Positions 34,474-46,342 of a DNA stretch of 64,000 bases are shown here, one piece after another. Each line of letters begins with the position of its first letter. The stretch's first letter is position 1. The notes beneath the pieces are model-generated. The model was not told where the DNA came from and searched no databases. It saw only the letters and a list, made by a program, of their open reading frames with translations. The stretch is from Hermatobates lingyangjiaoensis (lineage: Eukaryota; Arthropoda; Insecta; Hemiptera; Hermatobatidae), in assembly GCA_026182355.1 (NCBI GenBank), contig JAPFBL010000068.1:8779001-8843000 (forward strand). Direction: 5' to 3'. The translations under genes were made by a program, and so were the position numbers.

Positions 34474-34608
34474 TATATGAATAATTACTAAAATATGATG
34501 ATTCACTATTAGTGAATAATTAGATAATAATAAAATTATAACATAAGAAGTTATTTAGGTATCTCTTTTAGCAATTTTGTTTAGTCATGTTGTATCATGT
34601 ATTTTTAG

Positions 34609-34745
34609 TATAATCAATCAAAGAAGTCTCCGAACATTCTTCGTGATGTTGGTACTTTGCTGACAAATGTAAGAGTTATTGTCTTCCTTCTGTGGTGTAT
34701 TTCAGTCGGAATTTGTACAGCGTTCGCATGGAATTATCTGTTTTG
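34609..34745 (+). CDS. MFSD6: MFSD6-like transporter, exon 6 (loop 6-7, TM7)
   Basis: Acceptor TATTTTTAG, donor TG/GTAAGT, phase 0 to 2, 137 bp. It reads YNQSKKSPNILRDVGTLL (cytoplasmic loop) and VRVIVFLLWCISVGICTA then FAWNYLF(W) (TM7), strongly family-like. Confidence 0.92.
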
Positions 34746-36213
34746 GTAAGTAATAAACAAAACTGAATTAATTATAATCTAAATAGTGGTGTGAAAAACA
34801 CTGAAGTTGTCAGTATTGACGAAAGTATACTATTTTTTCAAAACTTGCAAAATTGAACTCTCATTTCAATTATATATAGCCTAACAATCAATATATCTTC
34901 ACCATAAATATTAAAATGAACGTTTTAATTATTTATAACAGTTTTTAAAAAGAATAACACTAACGCAACAACAGTTAATATAGGTATAAGCCTGTTTTAT
35001 CTATTAATTATTGTTATTTTGTCTATTAAGTGTTGGGTAATTTTAAAATTTTAGATTGGGTATTTATTAAATATTGGTTTCTTATATTAGTTTTATATAC
35101 CATTTAGTTTTCGTTTATTTATTCACCCTGAAGATGAGATATCTTACTGAAATTAGCATATATGGTTCTGAAGAATGTAAAAGGTATTTAATTATAGTTT
35201 ATGCCAGAATGCTTTAATAATTCCCCCGCCCTTTTGATCATTTTAAAACCTTGAAATTTTCATTTAGAGTGAATTATTATAAAAAAAAAAATATAGTAAT
35301 ACAACTTAATAATTTTCACTTGTAGTACCTGGGTGGATTTTGCACCATAAAAATTTCTAGCTGTCTAAATAAGTAATTCATTAGAATTAATGTAATTGTC
35401 AAAATTATGACAATAATCAATTAGGATAATTCATTTTTGAAGATAATTTATGTAAACTATCAGAACTATTCACTTTATTTGGAATAAAATTACTGTAGAA
35501 ATGAATTAATTGTTTAAAATATTCCTTTCCCAGTTATTTATTTTGACTACTAAACTTATAATTTTCTCTAATGTTACTGTAAAAAAGAAATAATTATATA
35601 AAATATTTGCAGCTGGTTATCTAAAGTCATTTTTAGATATTCCATAGATGTTTTATATTTAGAACTGAATTTGTAATTTTATCCGTTTGTGTTATTATTA
35701 CATTATCAATCCAGCATTACTCCTTTCATTTCAACTATCCAGGGCTATTGAAAGTAATCTGCTGAAGGAAATATTTACAGTTATGTTATTGTTAACTATA
35801 TAATGTATAGTCAATATATATTAACTATGTTTTAATGAACATTCATTTAATAACGAAAATAAATTGAGAATATAATTGCCTGAGTAAACTCTACCCCAAC
35901 TGATTGATATCGAGCCTACCCCACCGGATTAATATCGCTTGGGAATTTCATCCATGTAATAGTTTGATCTAAATTTACATATTAGTTATTGCTATTTGCT
36001 TTAAGTGCCATAAGTATGATTGCAGTTCTGTAATAATTAGAAAAATAGAGAATGCCACTTAAAATATATAAATTCATTAATTTAATGGTCAATGAGTTTG
36101 ATTGTTATGTTTACTGATTGGAAAGTTGAGTTTTGACCACTACCTTTGTTTACAGACCAGTACTGTTTTTTTGTGTTTTCCCAGGATTTTAAAGTTTTTC
36201 TCATCCGCCTTAG

Positions 36214-36338
36214 GTTTCTTGAAGACTTAGCTCATAGCAATGGTGGCTGTGACAGCCAGCAGTGGATCAAAACTCTTGAAGGTCTTATCAGTGCTGTTCA
36301 ATGTTTCGGGGGTGAATTACCTTTCTTTTTCATATCAG
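36214..36338 (+). CDS. MFSD6: MFSD6-like transporter, exon 7 (TM8)
   Basis: The acceptor is placed at CGCCTTAG/G, which restores W and gives FLEDLAHSNGGCDS, QWIKTLEGLISAVQCFGG, ELPFFFIS(G). An upstream CCCAG at 36184 would put the exon out of phase. The donor is CAG/GTAATT in phase 1. Confidence 0.9.
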
Positions 36339-36485
36339 GTAATTCTAACTCTCTCAATATTCTTGAACAAGAAAAACGTATATTATTTTTAGTAACTTCA
36401 TGGTTAAGTTATTTTACCTCGTTTCTCATTATGTATATTGATTGACTGTTTCTTGCATAGTCACTATTATTGTTTTTCGTTACAG

Positions 36486-36728
36486 GTTGGATCTTGAAAC
36501 ACCTAGGTCACATTAATACAATGACATTGGTGTTATTTTCTTTCGGTGTTAGGTTCCTACTGTACTCATTCCTTGAAAACCCGTGGTGGTGTTTACCAAT
36601 AGAACTGCTTCAAGGTCTTACTTTTGGTATCTTTTATTCTGCAATGGCTACCTATGCCAGTGTTGTCGCTCCTCCCGGAACGGAAACAACAATTCAGGGA
36701 TTAGTTGGAGCTGTTTTTGAAGGAGTTG
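36486..36728 (+). CDS. MFSD6: MFSD6-like transporter, exon 8 (TM9-TM10)
   Basis: Acceptor CGTTACAG, donor TG/GTAAGT, phase 1 to 1, 243 bp. It reads (G)WILKHLGHINTMTLVLFS, GVRFLLYSFLENPWWCLP, IELLQGLTFGIFYSAMAT and the signature APPGTETTIQGLVGAVFEGV. This is the best-conserved part of the family. Confidence 0.95.
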
Positions 36729-39059
36729 GTAAGTTGTAATATTTTTTTAATCTTTAATTTCAAATTTTATAAATTATTTTAACCAAATAGAAGTAAATTT
36801 CAGTCAGCATAGTGAAGTTCAAATAAACAGCTTATGGAAAATCATGTTATTAAATGAGATTTCTCCCAGGAGCGAGTACTTTAAGAACTGCACAATTCTT
36901 GTTAATGCTAAAACTAGTTTACGAATATGTTCATAAGAAATGAGATTTTTCAGTTTTGGAAATGAATTTTATTTACTCATGTTCATAGGGTCATCTCCTT
37001 TGACGTAGTCCCCATAAGATATTGTGACTTATTCCTTAGTTTCTTTTAATTCCATTGTCTGGATTGACGTTTAACTCTCTGAGCGTTGGTCCTATAATCT
37101 CATATGCTTTCAAAACTTTTTAAAATCTCTTTAATTTTAGGAACTGAAAAAGTAACTTTGAACCACTTTCATGATTATGGAGGTTAGGGTGTCATCACAT
37201 TGCTTTTACCTATTTATGAGCAAGCAAGTGATGCTACATTACTGTGGTCCAAAGGCCTTAATGTTTCCTCACAAACTTGAAATTTATCCTATTTACTATA
37301 TTCTAATGACATTATACTGTTAGGTAGGTAGTACCCAGTATTAATCGTTTGACCTTGTGTTGAGATTTTATAGTGCGCACTCTGCCATGGTAATCGAAGT
37401 GCACAATGAACAGAGCATTCAAATTTAATTGCACCAGTCGAATTTTTTTCTATATCGCCAGAATGCCTCCACTAGAGGCATTCTAATCAACGATTGAGGA
37501 TTAGATTTGATGTTTCTATACCCATTTTCCACCACCTGGTTTTTACGTTTCAAAGTCTGCATCCTTTATAGTGTATGTCAGGTGCATGTTAAAAAACCTT
37601 ACTGCAATAAAATTAAATGAGAAAAATGTAGTCCTTCTGGAGTGCAAATATTACTGGCTATAGTGGTTGATAGGCTACAAACATTACAAAATAAACAAAT
37701 AATTAGGTCTAGTAAATCAGTGAAAGAACTTTGTATAATACGAGTATATACCGGATGTATGATAGCATATTTGGTTATAATATAGGTCATATCTCTCAAG
37801 AAAAGAACAGTTAAAACAAAACGACGTAAATTATACACATAAAGAATTATCTCCCTCTCCCTCTGACTTTCCCAGTAACCCTTTTGTAACCTTAGTGCTT
37901 TCTTCACTACCGACCAGATTCTAGTTTCGCGTTAAGTTAGATATTCAAATACTATTCAGTTTTTGATATAAATAATATCCTTTTTTTCAAATTTCCCTTT
38001 ATATTTGCTTCCTTATATTTCAGATGTAACCTGAGAATAAAACAAAGGTTTTGAAAATCGTTGTTTTTATAAATAAACATGTTTTATATGAAGAATGGAT
38101 TTTTACTTAGGACCCCTAACATAATTCAGTTACTTGTTTTAAAGGAACATCTTCTCTTAAAAATTCAAAATTCTTGTTTTGTCTATTTTATTTTTAAAGT
38201 CCTACCAACAGTTTTTACAAAATGATTTTATTCAAATAATTAATGAACGCAAAATGGTTTATAAACGTTTATTAGTTATGATGAGAGTTCAAGATAATCC
38301 CAGTAATTGGTTAGTTCAAACTTCTGCATAAGTTTTATCCTTTTTGAAAAGAATATAAACTGTAAATTATCACCATATTTAAATCAGCTCGGAAGCTCAC
38401 ATTTCATTGTCAAAATTCTAATCACCTAACATCATTGCCAGTTGGGCTGTATATTCATTCCTTTAATTACGTCATTCATTAAAAACGGGTCTTGTGAAGA
38501 TTAAACAGTCTTGGTTATGATACTAGATTTTTCATGTGGATGCGAGAAATATTGTTCACTCAGTCTTCCGGAGTCAGCATAAAGCAGTCTGTCAGAGGTT
38601 GAATTATATCAAGTATTCATTATAGATCCCTACTCTAAACTTGAGTAAGCCAATGTTAAGATGCTGCGATGTAAAATCAACTTATTTCTAATTTTCTATG
38701 AACAAGAGGGATGCGAAAGAAATAACTAGAAGAAAACTAGAACTCAGAAAACCTGTAAGTGAAGCTGTTGAAAACAACAACATCCCGAATATTCTGTACT
38801 AACTGAGAGCACGAGAAACAGTAACTCAGTCTATTCAACCTTATATTTACATATTGATCATAACTATATATAACACCACAAAAAAATCCTCTTTATTATT
38901 TCTTTTTCCACCATCTCTAATCAGACCATGTGGTCCAAATTCTTCTTGGATCTTTCTCAATTTCAGGTAATTATCCTAAACATTGTATCTTCTTGTTGTA
39001 ATTCATTTAGTCAAGGTTTTCTCCATAGAAGTTGTTATTAAGGAATTAATTTGTTTCAG
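36729..39059. other. Intron region where the next exon should be
   Basis: The family normally has about 25-30 residues (two glycine motifs and a YGG/FGG) between GAVFEGVG and the last helix. No clean exon encodes this here. The only candidate follows TTTAATTTTAG at 37142 and reads (G)TEKVTLNHFHDYGG, then stops at a TAG. A perfect 10-bp hairpin (AGAATGCCTC, loop CACTA) lies at 37460-37484. Confidence 0.5.
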
Positions 39060-39190
39060 TCTAATTCTCAGGAGAAAGATTCTGTATTCTCTTGTTATTA
39101 TTGGAATCGCTTCACTGATAGGTTCTATAATTCACGTTGTAGTTCAATTTATTCTCAGCAAACTGCAGCTTGGGTCATCAGATACTAAAG
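39060..39190 (+). CDS. MFSD6: MFSD6-like transporter, exon with last TM
   Basis: Reads LRRKILYSLVIIGIASLIGS then IIHVVVQFILSKLQLGSS and DTK, a single hydrophobic helix followed by the start of a polar tail, as in the C-terminal membrane segment of the family. The acceptor is either TTGTTTCAG (exon from 39060) or ATTCTCAG (from 39072); both need a phase 2 donor upstream. The donor is AAAG/GTAATT in phase 1. Confidence 0.8.
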
Positions 39191-39338
39191 GTAATTAATT
39201 TTGTTATACATCTTTATTTAGTGCAAGAATATACTCTTTCTTTATACTCCTTCTTTGTCTTGTTATTGAAATTTAAACATAGTTTTATTTAAATCATTAG
39301 TTCTGCAATCCGTAATTGTGTGGTATTTACTCATTCTG

Positions 39339-39424
39339 AGGTAAAATGGATAAGCAAACAAAAGTCTCCACAGAAATTCACATTCATTTGTGTGGAGACT
39401 TTAGTTTGTTTATCCATTTTACCT
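39339..39424 (+). repeat. 34-bp-stem hairpin in intron (pre-miRNA or MITE)
   Basis: Arms 39339-39372 (AGGTAAAATGGATAAGCAAA...) and 39391-39424 pair over 34 bases with one G-U wobble and one mismatch around an 18-base loop. Length and near-perfect pairing fit either a primary microRNA stem or a very small foldback element. No other copy was noticed in the window. Confidence 0.7.
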
Positions 39425-40537
39425 AAGAATAGTTTCATTTGTTTTCCTCAAATTAATGAATAATTTAATTAATTACTTTATCATATTTGTACTCATTTTT
39501 CTGTTTAATTAATTCACACAAAAAAATCCTAACAATCGTCTAGAATCCCTGATGAATTCATGTTAAATCTGAGTTATGAGATTGTGTGAAGATTGTAATA
39601 ATTCCATTGTTTTCTTCATTCTGTTATTTTCTATGTTATTTCTTTTTCATAGATTTTTCGTTTATCATTGGCAATAATTTTTGGATGTAGTAAGTTTACT
39701 TCGTAGTGGAGCTATCTTTAAGTCCTCTGGTGTTCAAACTATGATTTCAGTTAAAGTGGAATCTGATTAAATTTTGTTTCATCCACACCATACTGGGCGG
39801 TCTAGTTGTGCGGTAGTTAGTCTGATTTGGACTTGTATTGCTTTCAGATTTGATTCTGACATTAAGGCTTCAGTTTGTGAGAGAGAAGGATGTGTATACT
39901 TACCGCATGATGTCATTTGTGTAATTGAATATCAGTCTCCACTTTTCATTTTTTTATAAATAGCACATATATGTTTTCCCTCATTTATTTATATCTTTCA
40001 ATTCGGATTCTTCTTTCTCATCTTGTTCTTTTTTACTATTTTAATTCCGTTTAAAGGCCTGTTGTTAATTACCGACCTTTAGTTTATGCCTCTTGATTTT
40101 TTCATGTTTTTCATATATTTGTCCATTTGTCTTCTAATAAACTGCTATATCTCTCTTTCCCTTTCTCTCTTCCTCTCACTCCTCGTTTTCTTTATTCCAC
40201 CAATTTTCTTGACCTTACAGTTGTAACTTGTAATCCGATTCTTTTGCATTTTTTTCTTTGAGTTGTTAGAAGAATATTTGGGAATATATTATTGCACTCT
40301 GTTCATGTCAAGCCTTATATCTTGAACAAGGTACCATAGTCTGTAAGACTCTAATCCTAAAGTGGGTTTGAATTGGACACCTAAGTTTGAGTCCGAAATA
40401 AATGTTATTTCGATGGTATTTTTCTTTTAAGTTTGCATTGCAGAATTATTTCACAAATTATAAGAGCTAAACTATTTTCCTCATGTGGCAATATAACATA
40501 TATCTTAGAATTCCTATTGATTTTCTTCTCCTTCTAG

Positions 40538-40584
40538 AATTTGGAAGACCAAATATTTATGTTCGAACGGCAATCAAGTTTGAG
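40538..40584 (+). CDS. MFSD6: MFSD6-like transporter, alternative C-terminal exon B1
   Basis: Acceptor CTCCTTCTAG, donor GAG/GTAAAT, 47 bp, phase 1 to 0. It reads EFGRPNIYVRTAIKFE in continuation of ...SSDTK. It is phase-compatible with 39190 upstream and with the terminal exon at 56934 downstream. Support is only from splice sites, phase and coding-like residues. Confidence 0.5.
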
Positions 40585-41199
40585 GTAAATTATGAAACAT
40601 TGAATTAATTATTAACTACGTATCTTGGAATTACTGATAACGTAGTCAACATAGAATGCTTCCTTATTGTTTATGTGAACTCTTTGTTCTGCTACAGTTG
40701 TTTTGACTTTCTTCTCTTTACAATCAACAGCAATATTATTCTTTTTCTACACTTTCAGGCAGGTGCTCCCAAACTTTTGGACAACGCCTAACTTCATATG
40801 ACCTTATATACCCTTGGCTTAAATAAACTGCGCATTTAGACAAACGCACTCTATTTTATTAATATATTCTTATCTAACCTTACTCGCATCAATATCTAGT
40901 TGCCTCATATATCGTGAACTTCCTGTTTACTTATCGCTTCTGTTTTATAAGAGCTGTTACTTTGTTTAAATTAATTTTTGACATTTAGTACCCTTCCTTA
41001 CAAGCTTTCTTCTTGCTGCATCTTCGTCGTACAGGATTAGTCTAAAATTAGTCTTGCAGGATTTACCACTACTGAAATTGGGATCACTAAACGTTATTTT
41101 TAGGGATGTCTGCTGTCGCACCCGTATTGTGCTGATTAGTTATGGATGACCTACTGGACACTATAAATAATCAAGGTCAAGATGTGCTTTGATTTGGAT

Positions 41200-42640
41200 A
41201 GATAGCTGTATTACAGGAATAGGAATGCTTGATGTTCTTCGAAAGTGTTGAAAGATGATTTAAGGAGAGGAGTTTGGATATAAATCTAGCTAAACAAATC
41301 ATTATTCCCTTCTCAGAGATAAAGAAAAGTAGATTTCAGAGAACTCTTTATTAAATATATTAAAATGGTAAGCCAGAACTCTCAAAAGTATGGAAATTAC
41401 CTTGGAATCTTTTCAGATTTTTTAGACATTAAAGACTATATGGGGACAGCTAACATATGTGACAGAGTAATGGATAAGGACACAAATCTAATGTTTTGCT
41501 GCAAGAGATCCATTGGTAGAACATGGGGTCTGAAATCCCAATCTACTACTTCACTCGACAAAATTACTATTATTGCTGAAACAAAACCAATGGTGTCATA
41601 TGCATGAGATGTGTACTATCCCAAGCTAAATGTGAAAGTTACCCAAAAAAGTTTTAATAAACTATAAAACAAAAGTGTCCAGTAGTAAAAGGAACAATGA
41701 CATCCTTCCTTACCTCCAGAGTAGAAAAGTTATTAAACATTTTTCCTTTAGACATTTTTTCAAGAAAGTCAGTTTGCAGAATATTGAGACTGTTAAGAAA
41801 TGGAAATACCTGTATGAAAGACAAACTGTTCAAAACTAATGGAACGAAACATTATAAGTTTGGCCAGTAAGTTACCAGATACAACGCCCGTTATAAAATA
41901 TTTTACAGAGGCGTTGAGGGGTTTACAAACGACCTCCTGGTTTTTTAAGATTCCTGTTTTAAAAAAAGTACCTTTTTTAAAAAAGGGTCAAACAATTTTT
42001 TTGTTGTGGGTCAAAAATGAATCATAAAACCAGTAAAAATAAGTTAACATGATATAAGTACCAGAAGAGGAGAATAAGGTAGTGGACCTGTTTTAAAAGG
42101 TTGATACTAAACAAACCCGCGTCTGGGAACCTTTTTGCACAACACATCGCAATTTCTCATGAATACAAGGAATGAATTTATGAAAAAGGACGCAAATAAA
42201 AGGTAGCTGTAACAGCAAGTTATAATTTAGTCTTAAAGCTAATTCCAGCTGATCTTACATTTGTAAAGAAAATAATATATCTTTGAAGAAGTATTTAAAA
42301 ATATATGTGCAATTTTTAGCCGATTTTGTCCTCTTAACGCTTAGCTACCTCTTATGCAAGCTGCAATTATCATCATATGAAAAATGCAAACTCTGTAAGA
42401 AGCGGAAATCTTTAAACAATTTCTATCTGAATGCGAGGCAATTGCCTTTAAGAGGTTAACGTTTTTTGCCAAACCATATCTTTAACCAATAGAAGTAAGT
42501 TATCCCTGCAACGACAATTATAGTGTTGATTAAAGAACTTGAACTCTAGTGCTGATTTTAGAAAGGACAATGGGAAACACTGAAGGACGGCTGTATGTCC
42601 TGAAGATGAGTCCGTTGTGACTTGGCCCTTAGTTTAACAG
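41200..42640 (+). mobile_element. LINE fragment (reverse transcriptase to 3' end), decayed
   Basis: Plus-strand remnants: SQNSQKYGNYLGIFSDFLDI, MFCCKRSIGRTWGLKSQS and ETKPMVSYA (41365-41607). They match the thumb and downstream region of Jockey/I-type reverse transcriptases (YLG..D, R..GR.WGL). Further down, around 42390-42480, a CECEAIAFKRL-like Cys motif parallels the 19525-19605 copy. Many stops and frameshifts. It sits in the last intron of the MFSD6-like gene. Confidence 0.6.
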
Positions 42641-42659
42641 TAAATTGAGTTGTTCTAGA

Positions 42660-44040
42660 TCGCTGAGTTCAGGCTTGTTAAACTGAAAATGTATATAACC
42701 GTTTTAAAAGAGTAAAACAAATTAAATCATTAAATTATGTGTGAGTTGATAATAATGAATTAATTAGTAAAGTTGAGTATAGGCCGCTGCAGATTTTTTA
42801 TTTATTGAAAAAGTTATATTTTTATTATGACTGACATTTGATTGGAAGGTACTAGTGAAGTTTGTATGCTATTTTTTTTCATTTCACTGTCAATTGTAGG
42901 TTCTCATTGATCATATAATGTGTCAATTTTCTTTGAAAAAAGGTTCATCATTGAAAAGTGTTGTAGCATATCACTTTTAGAGCTGAATAGAAGGAGATTA
43001 GGAAATACATAGACTCTTTATCTGATAAAATGTGTCAGAGATATTATGCAACTGTTTAAAATCATCTCACATTGATTTCCCAGGTCTTTTAAAACAAATC
43101 ACTGCTTATAGTCTGAGATCTACAGTTTACTAGGCGGCCTTTGTGACCTTCTGCATTTAAACAGAACTGTCGGTGATTATTGTTTTGAAAATTTGTTTTT
43201 TACTGACGAACCTCTCTTTCTCTAGGGAATGCCCATTAGGTAATTGCTTTAATCTTATCTTTTACCTGTAATTCTTGGAGTCTAAAACTAATTAAAATCG
43301 TACGTCTATGTGTTGAAGCCTTACATCAGTGAAATAAATACCCAGTCTTTAACACTCACATGTGTATCCTTTAGTTCAGTTGATATATTCATCAGTGTTG
43401 TCCGAAATCCTCATAATTCTTTTTTCTTTAACAGAAAGCAGAATTCCTCTTTTACAAGACAAACCAGCGCTCTCTAATGGAACCTTCACTTAAACTTGTT
43501 TGTATGACCTTAACAAATGTAACCCTTGCACAATATTAGAATGTAGAGTTTTAGTAATGTGATAGATTTCTATTTTGAAATAGTATAAAGTATGAAAGTG
43601 ACAATAGAGACGATGCATTCTTTATGCGTGATAATGGAATATATTTATTTAATAATTAAAATGCATTCCTTGTATATAATTAGTTACTTACGAAACTGAT
43701 AAGTCTTTTCTTTTAATTCTTATTGAAATGATTACTTGATTTATTGTAAGTGTTTATGATGAAAGGTATGTGTATTATATGTGAAGAGATAAGCACATTT
43801 TCATATATATGTGTATAATTTAAAGATAAAACTTGAAATTCAAAAAGAAGACAATCACTGACTTTTCTTTATAATTTATCATCTTGCATGCTTTCTTCAG
43901 GGGAATAGAAAAATAATAAACAACTAAAAAGGCTTGTATATAAGTATGTGTATATAGGCAAACTGAAATGTTCCGATAAGATAACGAAAATGATACCTTA
44001 GAGAAAAGAACACAGAAATTTACTACAATATTCATTTCTA
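42660..44040. other. Intronic AT-rich DNA, nothing recognised
   Basis: No feature identified. Confidence 0.4.
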
Positions 44041-44043
44041 GTT

Positions 44044-44069
44044 CTGATGAGGACAGATGTCAAAATATT
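44044..44069 (+). ncRNA. Hammerhead-like motif, mutated, AUAU type
   Basis: CTGATGA (44044-44050), extra G, GAC-AGAT-GTC stem II, then AAA instead of GAA, ATAT, T, followed by GAAGTGAG. The stem II and tail resemble module B. The G12 substitution would abolish activity. Confidence 0.45.
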
Positions 44070-44099
44070 GAAGTGAGTTTGTTGTAACTTTCTGTGTTT

Positions 44100-44654
44100 G
44101 TTCTGTATTGTGTAGTATAATAACACAAAAAAAAACCAATAAGATTCGACGGTGGTTCACTTCATTAGGACTACTTTTCCTAATGATAACGATCTCGAAA
44201 TGTTAAATAGGTATTTGAGGTATGTATCTTTGTGTATTCTTTTTATTTCATTAATCTCCTTTCACGGATTGTTAAATTTTATTTTGTTATATTTGAATAA
44301 AAAGTGCGGGACAACAGACATTAACATAGATTACCAAATGGAGAATGACACTACATTAGTCGATATCAAACGGTTATTGATTAACAGAAGAAAACGAAGG
44401 GAGGAGAGAGAGATATACAGATGTTATCCAGGAGCCCCAACAGAGACGATGGCCAGTAGAAGATAAGATCTGCTGTCACAGTCAGGCGAATGTAGTGAGA
44501 ACACTCTCCTCTTCTCTCCCTCTCATTTTTCTCCTCCTCTTCGTTTTTTCTTCTAGTCTTCTCCTAACGGCAAGCGTTCCTTCGAAATATCTATTAGAGG
44601 AAGCCCCTTTCTCTTTTATTCGCCCTTTGTTAGTTTTTGAAACAGAAAAAAATT
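44100..44654 (+). other. Unidentified open frame and pyrimidine-rich tract
   Basis: A 104-codon frame (44152-44466) has one hydrophobic stretch (YVSLCILFISLISFHGLLNF) and a basic C-terminus (LLINRRKRREEREIYR). I recognise no family. A CT-rich segment follows. It ends where module D begins, so it may be the body of an unrecognised element. Confidence 0.3.
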
Positions 44655-44760
44655 TTATACTTCTGCCTATGAAAAAGGTTTTAAATAAAAACCGAAACGT
44701 TGGCAATGAGAGTTAATTTGAACCTGAAGAACTGACTTAGTCCTGATTAACTTTAATTAT
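44655..44760 (+). mobile_element. Module D, single copy
   Basis: Plus-strand copy: TGCCTATGAAAAAGGTTTT, AAAACCGAAACGTTGGCAAT, GAGAGTT, then a diverged tail and a TA-rich run at 44757-44782. Confidence 0.65.
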
Positions 44761-45711
44761 ATATAAATATATATATATATATACTTGAAAGGTGGTTAAA
44801 AAGGCACTGTCAAAATATCGGTTAAAAATCTTTTCAGGAAAAGAAGGGAATAGGAAGATCAATAACAAAATATAAGAAGGAATATTAACAAATACTGCCT
44901 AAACGTAGAAATGTAGATAAAACAAATAAAACCATGAACATTGTTCATTTTGAACTTATATTTTTATATGTTTGACACTCTTTGTTATTATTTCTTCTCA
45001 TATTGTTCTTGATTTTCGTTTTCTCATCATTCCTGATAAAAATTATAATTTATATTTTGAGAGTACATTTTTATCTTCTTATTTATGTTTCTCTTGATTT
45101 TCTCTAAATACATATCAATATCACAATAGAATTAGTACGGTATTTTTTTCATATGAAAAGAATATATGTCAATAGGTAAACATGAAATATGTAAAGAAAA
45201 TACGCTTGAGAATTGTTTTCCCTATTTTCATTATTATAGTGGTAGTTTCTTTGATTCAGTGTCACTTGTTTTTTTGCCGCAATTTTGCTTTGATTTCATC
45301 TATTAATAATTTTTTTTAATTCTCCTCAGTCTTGCATTTTATGGTTATCATATATTCTGTTGTGTATTAATTGTCTTGGTAATAGTTTGTCATAAGTTAA
45401 CTAATTATAATTAAAAATAATAGTCAACGCCGCCACTACAGAGTTCATTGATCCTGTAAACTAAGGTGTTTTGATTATAGTGGCGGTCACTGTGACAAAA
45501 TTATGATCAATACATTTTTTGGTTAATAATTTAGAATAGACTCGTTTTATACGTAATTCTTACTTTCACATAATTAAAGAGCTTTCAAAATATACATTGA
45601 CATTATTGGTCCTGATAATCTCGACGAAGACCATTTGATTGGTACTTGTACCATTATTGTTTCTTCAATAATGGTTGTCCTATTAACCAAGCAATATTAT
45701 GAGTTGTTTGT

Positions 45712-45736
45712 TTATATATATATATATATATATATA
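45712..45736. repeat. (TA)n microsatellite
   Basis: TA run bordering the left end of the compact PLE copy. Confidence 0.85.
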
Positions 45737-45849
45737 TCAAACCGCAATATGAAATGGGGAAAAAAGACTAAAGTTGAAAGATATTAGTTTCGTTTTCCCA
45801 TTTAATATTGTGGTTTGATAATTGATTGTTATTTCACGTGTTTATGTGA

Positions 45850-46250
45850 AATCATTATGTATGAATGAAGGTGCCCTTTCATTAAAATACCCCTCCTCTT
45901 ATATCGATTTAGCTTTGAAGGGTGCTAAAAAAACTTTCTCTAATACTTCAACAGAGCCCTGTTTATTGTCAAATTCTATAGTTTTGTCATATCATGAGTC
46001 ATTGGACCCCCTTCCAAGATTAGCCAAACAACTTGATTTTAATATAGTGTTTTCTAATCGTAATAATATGGGTAATATGTTAATAAAAAAACTCTCCCAG
46101 CAAATTGGAGTCCGGTGGTATTTATAAAATTCCGTGCAAAAATTGCCATAAAATTTATATTGGTCAAACTGGTAAATCATTAAAGACACGTGTAGAACAA
46201 CACCAATACAACGTAAGTAGACAGGAAAAAAGTAGTGCCTTATTCTTGCT
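45850..46250 (+). pseudogene. PLE ORF remnant with GIY-YIG endonuclease start
   Basis: Two fragments in different frames. The first (45852-46127) contains MNEGALSLKYPSSYIDLAL and LPRLAKQLDFNIVFSNRNN, which fits the linker between reverse transcriptase and endonuclease, joined after a large internal deletion to an N-terminal NEG motif. The second (46105-46245) reads SGGIYKIPCKNCHKIYIGQT then KSLKTRVEQH, a clear GIY-YIG start with the CxxC spacing of PLE endonucleases (IY.I.C..C...YIGQT...L..R..QH). The domain is truncated soon after. Confidence 0.75.
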
Positions 46251-46307
46251 TATAAAACCCCTCACCAGATGTTCTCTGCATCTAGTGTTTCAGTTGGGTT
46301 TTTGACT

Positions 46308-46342
46308 CTGACGAGGACCACTTGTTACGGTTGAAAGATCTT
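46308..46342 (+). ncRNA. Hammerhead ribozyme, module A
   Basis: CTGACGA (46308-46314), stem II ACC..GGT, GAA (46333-46335), AGATCT (46336-46341), T (46342). Stem I is a perfect GACT/AGTC next to the core. Confidence 0.65.

Noticed and set aside
35128..35155. CTGAAGA...GAAATTAG as a hammerhead in intron 6
   Set aside because: Stem II does not pair well and stem III is one base short of AAUU. Likely chance or heavy decay.
37460..37484. Rho-independent terminator-like hairpin
   Set aside because: Bacterial-type terminators are not expected in an intron-containing eukaryotic gene. A 10-bp palindrome has no assigned role here.
40757..40791. Possible terminal exon reading AGAPKLLDNA after ACTTTCAG
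   Set aside because: The sequence CAGGTGCTCCCAAACTTTTG is more like a hAT-type transposon terminus, and the peptide is short and generic. Terminal exons at 50392 and 56934 fit better.
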